A stretch of 64,000 bases of DNA from Belnapia arida (lineage in GTDB: Bacteria > Pseudomonadota > Alphaproteobacteria > Acetobacterales > Acetobacteraceae). Below the pieces are notes generated by a model. It did not search any database. It saw only the letters and a program-made list of their open reading frames with translations, and was not told the DNA's origin. Below, piece by piece: positions 7,795 through 14,843 of the stretch. Location: the NCBI RefSeq assembly GCF_016773205.1, contig NZ_JAETWB010000007.1, forward strand, positions 1 to 64,000. Direction: 5' to 3'. Position 1 is the first letter of the stretch; each line of letters starts with the position of its first letter. The position numbers and the translations under genes are program-made.

Positions 7795-8219
7795 GAGCCG
7801 GCGCCCGGGAAGTCGAGGATGTCGGCAGGTTTGTTGACAGGCAAAGGGCCGGTGATGATGCCCTTCACCCGCAGCGGCCAGTCGAGCCGGCGCATCGCCT
7901 CGGTCCAGAGCCGCCAGTCGCCCGCCTCGCGCGGCGAGCGCGGATTGGGCGCCTCGCCGCGCTCGCCCCAGATGCGCATGATGCGGGCGTGCGCCAACTC
8001 GATCCGGCGCTGGCGGTAGAGCCGGTCGAGGCAGCGGATCACGTCATCCGGCTCGCAGGGCCGGGAGACGAGGCCGGCGCCGGAGACGATGCGGGCGCCG
8101 TCGCGTCGGGCGGTGAGCGCGGCCATGGTCCAGAACCAAACCTCCTCGACGCTGCGGAAGGGCTGCTCGCGCGTCTCGGTGAGGTGGCTGGGGGCGCGGC
8201 TGGTCTGAAGGCTTGGCAT
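7791..8219 (-). CDS. Conserved protein of unknown function, first gene after the SOS box
   Basis: A 142-residue soluble protein that I recall only as a conserved hypothetical in Rhodospirillales. Features are EEVWFWTMAALTARRDGARI, a Cys-containing motif CEPDDVIRCLDRLYRQRRIE and a Trp-rich C-terminal half (RIWGERGEAPNP, DWRLWTEAMRRLDWPL). The basic helical centre could bind nucleic acid. It begins 30 bp from the LexA box, and the RBS GAGGAAA is visible. A small-terminase or early regulatory role is possible but unsupported. Confidence 0.55.
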   Translation of the reverse strand: MPSLQTSRAPSHLTETREQPFRSVEEVWFWTMAALTARRDGARIVSGAGLVSRPCEPDDVIRCLDRLYRQRRIELAHARIMRIWGERGEAPNPRSPREAGDWRLWTEAMRRLDWPLRVKGIITGPLPVNKPADILDFPGAGS

Positions 8220-8248
8220 GGGGGGATTTTTCCTCTCTGCTCTGACCG

Positions 8249-8263
8249 GAACATTTCGAGAAC
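8249..8263 (-). promoter_or_regulatory. LexA (SOS) box, alphaproteobacterial type
   Basis: Read on the minus strand the site is GTTC-TCGAAAT-GTTC, a perfect match to the alphaproteobacterial LexA consensus GTTC-N7-GTTC. It lies 30 bp upstream of the first gene of the phage-like cluster and 143 bp upstream of the divergent S24 gene. The cluster is therefore probably repressed by LexA or by the neighbouring LexA-like protein and induced by DNA damage. The surrounding 186-bp intergenic region is clearly AT-richer than its flanks. Confidence 0.7.
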
Positions 8264-8405
8264 GTAAAACTTTGTCCGGCCAGATCGCAAGAGAAAATAA
8301 AGGAAAATTCGCCTATTGATCTTAGTCTCAATACCTAGGATGTTATGCCCATGAGGAACCCTATATCTGGCGCTCCATGTTTGGCGCCTGGGCCGAGGTC
8401 ATGCC

Positions 8406-9050
8406 GTGACGCATGAGGAGATCTGGCGCGCGCTCGATGCGCTGGCTGCCGAGAACGGCCTCTCGGCCTCCGGCCTCGCCCGCAAGGCCGGGCTCGACGC
8501 CACCGCCTTCAATCCCTCCAAGCGCATCGGTGCCGATGGCCGTGCCCGCTGGCCCTCCACCGAAAGCCTTGCCAAGGTCCTCGCCGCGACGGGCACCGGC
8601 ATGGCGGATTTCGCCGCCCTCGTCACCGGCATGGCCGCCCTGCCGCGCGCCCGCGGCGTGCTCGGCCGACGCATCCCGCTGATCGGCCTCGCCCAGGCCG
8701 GCGGCGACGGGTATTTCGACGATGGCGGCTTCCCGGTCGGTGGCGGCTGGGACGAGATCGGCCTGCCCGATGTCGGTGACCCGCATGCCTATGCGCTGGA
8801 GATCTCCGGCGAAAGCATGGAGCCGGTCTTCCGTGACGGGGACATGGTCATCGTCTCGCCCGGCGCACCCATCCGGCGCGGCGACCGCGTGGTGGTCCGC
8901 ACCCAAAAGGGCGAGGTGATGGCGAAGGAGCTGAAGCGCCAATCGGCCCGGCGCGTCGACCTGCGCAGCCTGAACCCGGCGCATCCGGACTACACCTTCG
9001 ACCTCGCTGAGCTGAACTGGATGCACCGGATCGTCTGGAGCAGCCAGTAG
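8406..9050 (+). CDS. S24-family (LexA/CI-like) self-cleaving transcriptional repressor
   Basis: A 214-residue protein. An N-terminal helix-turn-helix (residues ~15-70, GLSASGLARKAGLD) is joined to a peptidase S24 domain. The cleavage-site pair Ala-Gly is visible (IGLAQAGGDG, about residue 98), the catalytic Ser is in GESMEPVFRDGD (about residue 137) and the Lys is in EVMAKELKRQ. RecA-stimulated self-cleavage, as for LexA and CI, would release the promoters it represses. The start is GTG at 8406; an upstream ATG at 8401 meets a stop at once. It is divergent from the phage-like operon, with the SOS box between them. Related S24 proteins also exist as stand-alone chromosomal regulators, so phage origin is probable but not certain. 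Confidence 0.85.
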   Translation: MTHEEIWRALDALAAENGLSASGLARKAGLDATAFNPSKRIGADGRARWPSTESLAKVLAATGTGMADFAALVTGMAALPRARGVLGRRIPLIGLAQAGGDGYFDDGGFPVGGGWDEIGLPDVGDPHAYALEISGESMEPVFRDGDMVIVSPGAPIRRGDRVVVRTQKGEVMAKELKRQSARRVDLRSLNPAHPDYTFDLAELNWMHRIVWSSQ

Positions 9051-9060
9051 CGGCGAGGCA

Positions 9061-10986
9061 TTATGCCTCGCGCGGCAGCAGCTCCCGCAGCGTAGCCAGG
9101 TCCCGCTCCGCCCGCAGCGCGAGGTAGCGCGGCCCCTCGCCCAGCGAGACGGCGACCAGGCCGATATCGCCATAGACCCGCAGGAAGTCGGGCCCCACGC
9201 GCCAGAAGGCCGGATCGACCCCCGCCCGCTCGCAGAGGTCGCGGAAGCGCCAGATGGCCGAGATGGCGTCCCGCCGATCCCCCGCCGGGTCGCCGAGCGC
9301 CAGCCACACCCCGTCCCGCTTGAGGAAGGCGAAGCCCGCCCGCTCCGCCTCGCCGAAGACAGCGCCATCCGCCTCGGCCGGAGCCAGGGCGCCGAGCGAG
9401 GCCAGCCGCGACCGCACCCCCGGCTCCCAGTCCAACGGGCGGAAGCGCGCCGGCCGCAGCAGCCGTACCATGGCGAACAGCAGCAGCACCCCGGTGAGCC
9501 CGACGGTGAAGCGCAAGCTGTCCGGCGCCAGCGGCGACATCGCCACCGTCCACCAGCTTTCATCCGCTACCCTTCCGCCATAGGCGATGAGGGCGAGGGT
9601 GATGCCGGAGGCCGTCACCGCCAGCAGCGGCACCAGTGCCTGGGGCGAGAGCGGCTCGCGGGCCAGCCGGCTGTCGCGGTAGAAGGCCTGGCGCAGCGCC
9701 GCCACCAGCACGGCAAGCAGCAGGAAGGCACACCAGAGCCACCAGGCCTCGCCCCGCAGCCAGGCGATGCCGGCACCGTTCACCAGCAGGAAGAGGGTGA
9801 AGCCCCAGGCGATGGTCAGCCGCCGCAGCAGCCCATAGGCCATCACCAGCAGCAGCGAGCCGACGACCGAGGCGGCGAAATGCGAGGCGAGCGCAGCGAC
9901 ATGCCCCGCCCACTCCTCGAGGATTGTTCCCTTGGTCGGCAGCGCCCCGAGGAAGACCAGCAGGGCGCCTGCCAGCGCGACCAGTGAGGCGATGGCCGGC
10001 ACCTCCAGCGCATCCGTCCCCCGCCCGAAGGCGCTCATCCGCTGCAGCACCGTGCGCCGCTGGCCGAGTTCGAAGGAGACGAATAGCCCGCCGGCGATGA
10101 AGAGCGGGATGATGTAGTAGTAGAGCCGGAAGACGAGAAGCGCCCCCACCACCTCCGGCGCCGGCATATAGGGTTGCAGGCCGAGCAGTATGGCGCCGTC
10201 GAAGACGCCCAGCCCCCCCGGAACGCTGGCCGCGATGCCGACCGCGTAGGAGGCGAGGTAGATGCCGACGAAGCGGAGGAAGGTCAGCCCCTCCGCCTCC
10301 GGCAGCAGCGTGTAGAAGATCGCCGCCGTCATCGCCACGTCGACGGTGGCGAGCAGCGTCTGCATCAGCGCCATGCGCGGGCTTGGCAGGTCGATCTCGT
10401 ATTTGAGGATGCGCACATGCCGCCGGAAGCGGCTCAGCACGACATAGGTGCCGACGATGCCCCAGAGCGGCAGCGCCAGCGCCTGCAGGGCCCAGCGCGG
10501 CATGGTGCTGCCGAAAAAGGGCACCACCTCCGGCTCGAACATCAGCACGAGGCCGCCGAGCGCCATGCCACCCAGGCCGAAGGTGAGGCTGGTAAACCCC
10601 ACCACCTTGGCGATCTCCAGCGGCGTCAGCCCCCAGGCGGAATAGAGCCGGTAGCGCACCGCAGCCCCCGACACTGCGGCGAAGCCGAGGTTGTGCGCCA
10701 GCGAATAGCCGCAGAAGGAGGCGAGCAGGGATTTCGGCCAGGAGACCGGCCGCCCCGCATAGCGCGACCCCAATTTGTCATAGGCTGCAAGCACGAGATA
10801 GGCGACCACGGTGAGGCCGCCCGCCATCCAGAGGGCGCCGACCGTGAGCTTGCCCATTGCCTCACGGATTTCCGCGACCGATAGGCCGCGGAACTCCTTC
10901 TGCACCACATAGAGCGCACCGACGAGCAGCACGAGGCCGAACACCGTCGCCCCATGCCGCCGGAGCCAGGACAATACTGGGGACAC
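9061..10986 (-). CDS. mprF: MprF-like lysyl-phosphatidylglycerol flippase with truncated synthase domain
   Basis: A 641-residue membrane protein. The N-terminal ~500 residues form the multi-helix flippase (LPDG_synthase_TM) domain. The C-terminal domain (DUF2156, GNAT-like fold) begins around residue 520 with SLGALAPAEADGAVFGEAE and VWLALGDPAGDR, but stops after LREL near the point where a full MprF would continue for roughly 200 more residues. The acceptor-transfer half is therefore missing. It starts with GTG, overlapping the lysS stop (TAGTG), so it is co-translated with a lysyl-tRNA synthetase. Its stop is 10 bp from the end of the convergent S24 gene. It may still flip lipids; aminoacyl transfer by this polypeptide looks unlikely. 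Confidence 0.8.
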   Translation of the reverse strand: MSPVLSWLRRHGATVFGLVLLVGALYVVQKEFRGLSVAEIREAMGKLTVGALWMAGGLTVVAYLVLAAYDKLGSRYAGRPVSWPKSLLASFCGYSLAHNLGFAAVSGAAVRYRLYSAWGLTPLEIAKVVGFTSLTFGLGGMALGGLVLMFEPEVVPFFGSTMPRWALQALALPLWGIVGTYVVLSRFRRHVRILKYEIDLPSPRMALMQTLLATVDVAMTAAIFYTLLPEAEGLTFLRFVGIYLASYAVGIAASVPGGLGVFDGAILLGLQPYMPAPEVVGALLVFRLYYYIIPLFIAGGLFVSFELGQRRTVLQRMSAFGRGTDALEVPAIASLVALAGALLVFLGALPTKGTILEEWAGHVAALASHFAASVVGSLLLVMAYGLLRRLTIAWGFTLFLLVNGAGIAWLRGEAWWLWCAFLLLAVLVAALRQAFYRDSRLAREPLSPQALVPLLAVTASGITLALIAYGGRVADESWWTVAMSPLAPDSLRFTVGLTGVLLLFAMVRLLRPARFRPLDWEPGVRSRLASLGALAPAEADGAVFGEAERAGFAFLKRDGVWLALGDPAGDRRDAISAIWRFRDLCERAGVDPAFWRVGPDFLRVYGDIGLVAVSLGEGPRYLALRAERDLATLRELLPREA

Positions 10987-12554
10987 TAGGCCGCAGCCTC
11001 CCGTTCCAGCGCTGATTCGATCAGCCCGATCGTGCCTGGAATGCCATAGAGGGCGACGAAACCGCCGAAGCGCGGCCCCTCCTGCTGGCCGAGCAGTACT
11101 TGGTAGAGGCAGGAGAACCAGTCCCGCAGGCTGGCGAATTCATGCCGCTTGCCGACCTCGTAGAGCAGCGCCTGGACCGCCTCGGCATCGCTTTCCGGCG
11201 GCAGGGCACGCAGCGCGGCCAGCAAATCCTCCAGCGCGCCGCGTTCCACTGCGCTCGGCGCCCGGTGGCGCTTCTGCGGCGCGACGAAATCGCGGTAATA
11301 GGCGACGGCATGCTCGGCAAGGCGGGCCAGCATCGGGTGGCTCTCGGCGGTGACGCCCGGCGCATATTTGCCGATGAAGCCCCAGAGGATCTCTGGCCCT
11401 TCGGCATTCACCACGCTGGCGAGGTTCAGCAGCATGGCGAAGGAGATCGGCGAGCCGGGATCGTTGCTGCTGCCGCCATGGATGTGCCAGGCCGGGTTGG
11501 TGCCGTCCGGAGCTGTCTTCAGCTTCTCCAGATTGGCCAGGTAGTCGTCCACCGCGCGCGGGATGACGTCGAAGAACAGCCGCTTCGCCCGCTGCGGCTG
11601 GCCATACATGAATTGCGCCAGGCTCTCCGGTGGGGCGTAGCGCAGCCATTCGTCGATGGTCAGGCCGTTGCCCTTCGACTTGCTGATCTTCCCCCCGGTC
11701 TCGTCGAGGAAGAGCTCATAGGTGAAGCCGACCGGCGGCTGCCCGCCGAGGACGCGGCAGATCTGGCCGGATAGGCGGACGCTGTCGATCAGGTCCTTGC
11801 CCGACATCTCGTAGTCGACGCCGAGCGCGTACCAGCGCAGAGCCCAGTCGGCCTTCCATTGCGCCTTGCAATGCCCGCCGGTGATGCGGGTGCCGTGGCG
11901 CTTGCCCGTCTCGGGGTCGGTCCAGACCAGCAGATCTTCGGCCGGGCGGACTTCCTCCATCGGCACCTGCATGACGAGGCCGGTTTCGGGATGGATCGGG
12001 AGGAAGGGCGAATAGGTGGCGCGGCGGTCCGGCCCGAGGGTCGGCAGGATGACCCCCCGCACCTCATCATGCCGCTCCGCCATTCGCAGCAGCGCCGCAT
12101 CGAATCTTCCGCCCCGGTAATACTCGGTCGAGGAGGCGAATTCGTAGTCGAAGCCGAAGGTGTCGAGGAAGGCCTGCAGCCGGGCGTTGTTGTGCGCCCC
12201 GAAGCTGTCATGCGTGCCGAAGGGGTCCGGGATGGCGGTCAGCGGCCGACCCAGATGCCCGGTGAGCATCTCCTTGTTCGGAACGTTGTCCGGCACCTTC
12301 CGCAGCGCGTCCATGTCGTCCGAGAAGGCCAGCAGCCGGGCGGGCAGGCCGGTCAGCCGCTCGAAGGCGCGCCGCACCCAGGTGGTCCGCGCCACCTCGC
12401 CGAAGGTGCCGATATGCGGCAGGCCCGACGGTCCGTAGCCCGTCTCGAACAGGGCGCCCTCGGGTTTCGGCGCCGCGGCCAGCCGGTCGGCGACCTTGGC
12501 GGCTTCCTCGAAGGGCCAGGCCTTGACGGTGCGGAAGGATGGATCGGCGCTCAT
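10986..12554 (-). CDS. lysS: Lysyl-tRNA synthetase, class I
   Basis: A 522-residue class I LysRS, the archaeal/alphaproteobacterial type unrelated to class II LysS. The HIGH signature appears as PHIGT (residues ~46-50, in [14 protein letters not shown]) and the KMSKS loop as [11 protein letters not shown] (about residue 289). It charges tRNA-Lys in the cytoplasm. ATG at 12554 (MSADPSF) is chosen over an upstream in-frame start because the family begins near this point. It overlaps mprF by 1 bp, coupling Lys-tRNA supply to a lipid-lysylation-type gene. Confidence 0.93.
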   Translation of the reverse strand: MSADPSFRTVKAWPFEEAAKVADRLAAAPKPEGALFETGYGPSGLPHIGTFGEVARTTWVRRAFERLTGLPARLLAFSDDMDALRKVPDNVPNKEMLTGHLGRPLTAIPDPFGTHDSFGAHNNARLQAFLDTFGFDYEFASSTEYYRGGRFDAALLRMAERHDEVRGVILPTLGPDRRATYSPFLPIHPETGLVMQVPMEEVRPAEDLLVWTDPETGKRHGTRITGGHCKAQWKADWALRWYALGVDYEMSGKDLIDSVRLSGQICRVLGGQPPVGFTYELFLDETGGKISKSKGNGLTIDEWLRYAPPESLAQFMYGQPQRAKRLFFDVIPRAVDDYLANLEKLKTAPDGTNPAWHIHGGSSNDPGSPISFAMLLNLASVVNAEGPEILWGFIGKYAPGVTAESHPMLARLAEHAVAYYRDFVAPQKRHRAPSAVERGALEDLLAALRALPPESDAEAVQALLYEVGKRHEFASLRDWFSCLYQVLLGQQEGPRFGGFVALYGIPGTIGLIESALEREAAA

Positions 12555-12704
12555 GCAGGGCAGATGGCAGGGGGCGGCGATGCGGTCAACGCAGGACACC
12601 GCGCCTCCTGCATGGCTGACCGGCAGCCAGCGAGGCCAAGTCCTTGTAGAATTGGCAACTCCCCTGCGCTAATCGGGCAAGGTTGCACAGGAGTGAAAGG
12701 TGTC

Positions 12705-13700
12705 ATGCGGGTTGGCGTGATCGGAGCCACGGGCGCGGTCGGCAAGGAATTGGTGGAGGTGCTGGCCAAGCGGCGCTTCCCCGTCACGGAACTGCGCCTC
12801 TTCGCCTCGACCCGCAGCGCCGGCACCAAACAGAAAACGCCCTTCGGCGAGATCACCATCGAGGCCTACAGCCTGGAGGCTGCCCGCGGCCTGAACCTCG
12901 CCCTGCTCGCCGTCTCCGGCGACTTCGCCAAGGCCCATGCCCGGGCCTTGGCCGAGGCCGGCGTCGCGGTGGTGGACAATTCCTCCGCCTTCCGGCTGGA
13001 GGCGGACGTGCCGCTGGTGGTGCCGGAGGTGAACGCCTCGGCCATCGGCAACCACCGGCTGATCGCCAATCCCAATTGCACCACCGCCATCCTGGTGGTG
13101 GCGCTGGAGCCGCTGCGCCAGGCCTTCGGCCTCAAGCGCGTCATCGTTTCCACCTACCAGGCGGCCAGCGGCGCCGGCGCCGAGGGCATGGCGGAGCTGG
13201 AGCGGGAGACGCGCCGGGTGCTGTTGGAGGGCGGCCCGGCCGGGCACGAGGTCTTCGCCCACCCCCTCGCCTTCAACGTGATCCCTCAGATCGACAGCTT
13301 CCAGCCGAATGCCTACACGCGCGAGGAGATGAAGGTCGCCTGGGAGAGCCGGAAGATCATGGGCCTGCCGGACCTGCTGATCTCCTGCACCGCCGTCCGC
13401 ATCCCGACCTTCCGCGTCCATGCCGAGGCCGTGACGATCGAGACCGAGCGGCCGGTGACGCCGGAGGCCGCCCGCGCCGTCCTCGCCAAGGCGCCGGGGG
13501 TGAAGGTGGTGGACGACCCCGCCGCCCAGCTCTACCCGATGCCGATCACCGCGACCGGCCAGGACGATGTCGAGGCCGGCCGCATCCGGGCCAACCCGGT
13601 CTTCGGGGATTACGGCCTCGACCTCTTCCTCTGCGGCGACCAGCTCCTGAAGGGCGCGGCGCTCAACGCGGTGCAGATCGCCGAGCGGTTACGGCCCTGA
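12705..13700 (+). CDS. asd: Aspartate-semialdehyde dehydrogenase
   Basis: A 331-residue enzyme of the lysine, threonine and methionine pathways that reduces aspartyl phosphate to aspartate semialdehyde with NADPH. The Rossmann loop is [12 protein letters not shown] (residues 4-15), the catalytic Cys lies in NPNCTTAI and the catalytic His in [12 protein letters not shown]. Length is usual. ATG 12705 has an AGGAG about 11 bp upstream; a GTG at 12693 is an alternative. It is divergent from lysS with about 150 bp between. lysA, also in the diaminopimelate branch, lies elsewhere in the window. Confidence 0.94.
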   Translation: MRVGVIGATGAVGKELVEVLAKRRFPVTELRLFASTRSAGTKQKTPFGEITIEAYSLEAARGLNLALLAVSGDFAKAHARALAEAGVAVVDNSSAFRLEADVPLVVPEVNASAIGNHRLIANPNCTTAILVVALEPLRQAFGLKRVIVSTYQAASGAGAEGMAELERETRRVLLEGGPAGHEVFAHPLAFNVIPQIDSFQPNAYTREEMKVAWESRKIMGLPDLLISCTAVRIPTFRVHAEAVTIETERPVTPEAARAVLAKAPGVKVVDDPAAQLYPMPITATGQDDVEAGRIRANPVFGDYGLDLFLCGDQLLKGAALNAVQIAERLRP

Positions 13701-13781
13701 ACCCCCTGCGGTTCACCCGTGTACGCCATGGGTGGACCGCTCTAGCCTTGGTGGAATACGGCCAGCCAAGGACACGTCCGC

Positions 13782-14798
13782 ATGAACCTCGCCCGCTTCC
13801 CACGCATCCGCCTCGGCCACATGCCGACGCCGCTGGAGCCGATGGAGCAACTCTCCCGGCATCTCGGCGGCCCCAGGCTCTGGATCAAGCGGGACGACTG
13901 CACCGGCCTCTCCACCGGCGGCAACAAGACGCGGAAGCTGGAATTCCTCTGCGCCGACGCGCAGGCCCAGGGTGCCGACATGCTCATCACCCAGGGCGCC
14001 ACCCAGTCGAACCATGCCCGGCAGACCGCCGCCGCCGCGGCCAAGCTCGGCCTCGACTGCCTGATTCTGCTTGAGGACCGCACCGGCTCCACCGACCCGG
14101 CCTATACCCAATCCGGCAATGTGCTGATGGACAAGCTGCACGGCGCGCAGGTCGCCCGGCGACCGGGCGGCGCCGACATGCAGGCGGAGATGGAGGCGGT
14201 CGCCGCCGATCTCCGGGCCAAGGGGCGGCGACCCTACGTCATCCCAGGCGGCGGCTCGAATCCGGTCGGCGCCCTCGGTTATGTCAACGCGGCGCTGGAG
14301 CTGGTGGCCCAGGCCGCCGAGATGGGGCTGCGCATCGACCATCTCGTCCATGCCACCGGCTCGGCCGGCACCCAGGCCGGGCTCGTCGCCGGGCTGGTCG
14401 CGCTGAACAGCGGCATCCCCGTCCTCGGCATCGGTGTCCGCGCGCCGAAGCCGAAGCAGGAGGCGAACGTCCTGGCGCTCGCCGAGCGCACCGCCGCGCA
14501 TCTCGGCCTGCCCGGGCTCGTCAGGCCGGAGCACGTGGTCGCCAATTGCGACTATGTCGGCCAGGGCTACGGCATCCCGACCGAGGGCATGGTCGAGGCG
14601 GTGAAGCTGGTGGCGCAAAAGGAGGGCATCCTCCTCGACCCCGTCTATTCGGGAAAGGGCATGGCCGGGCTGATTGACCTGATCCAGCGGGGCCAGTTCA
14701 CCAAGGACCAGAACGTGGTCTTCCTGCATACCGGCGGCCAAGCGGGCCTCTTCGGCTATCCCGAGGCTTTCGGCCTGCCACCCGACATCGCGGCGTAA
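13782..14798 (+). CDS. cuyA: PLP-dependent L-cysteate sulfo-lyase / D-cysteine desulfhydrase
   Basis: A 338-residue PLP enzyme of the ACC deaminase/D-cysteine desulfhydrase family. The PLP lysine is in [11 protein letters not shown] (Lys49), followed by [18 protein letters not shown] and the phosphate-binding loop around GSAGTQAG. The N-terminal pattern LARFPR...PTPLEPM...LGGPRL matches what I recall of CuyA, which splits L-cysteate to pyruvate, ammonia and sulfite, but D-cysteine desulfhydrase is nearly indistinguishable by motif. No sulfonate transporter or regulator is adjacent. The symbol is tentative. Confidence 0.8.
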   Translation: MNLARFPRIRLGHMPTPLEPMEQLSRHLGGPRLWIKRDDCTGLSTGGNKTRKLEFLCADAQAQGADMLITQGATQSNHARQTAAAAAKLGLDCLILLEDRTGSTDPAYTQSGNVLMDKLHGAQVARRPGGADMQAEMEAVAADLRAKGRRPYVIPGGGSNPVGALGYVNAALELVAQAAEMGLRIDHLVHATGSAGTQAGLVAGLVALNSGIPVLGIGVRAPKPKQEANVLALAERTAAHLGLPGLVRPEHVVANCDYVGQGYGIPTEGMVEAVKLVAQKEGILLDPVYSGKGMAGLIDLIQRGQFTKDQNVVFLHTGGQAGLFGYPEAFGLPPDIAA

Positions 14799-14843
14799 CC
14801 GCCGGTTTCCCCGGGGGCCGCATTCGGGGTAAAGCGCGAACAT

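Noticed and set aside
8361-9563. A 400-codon minus-strand frame that could look like a continuation of mprF
   Set aside because: The part beyond the mprF stop is antisense to the S24 repressor gene and shows no DUF2156 sequence, so mprF is truncated and not frameshifted here.
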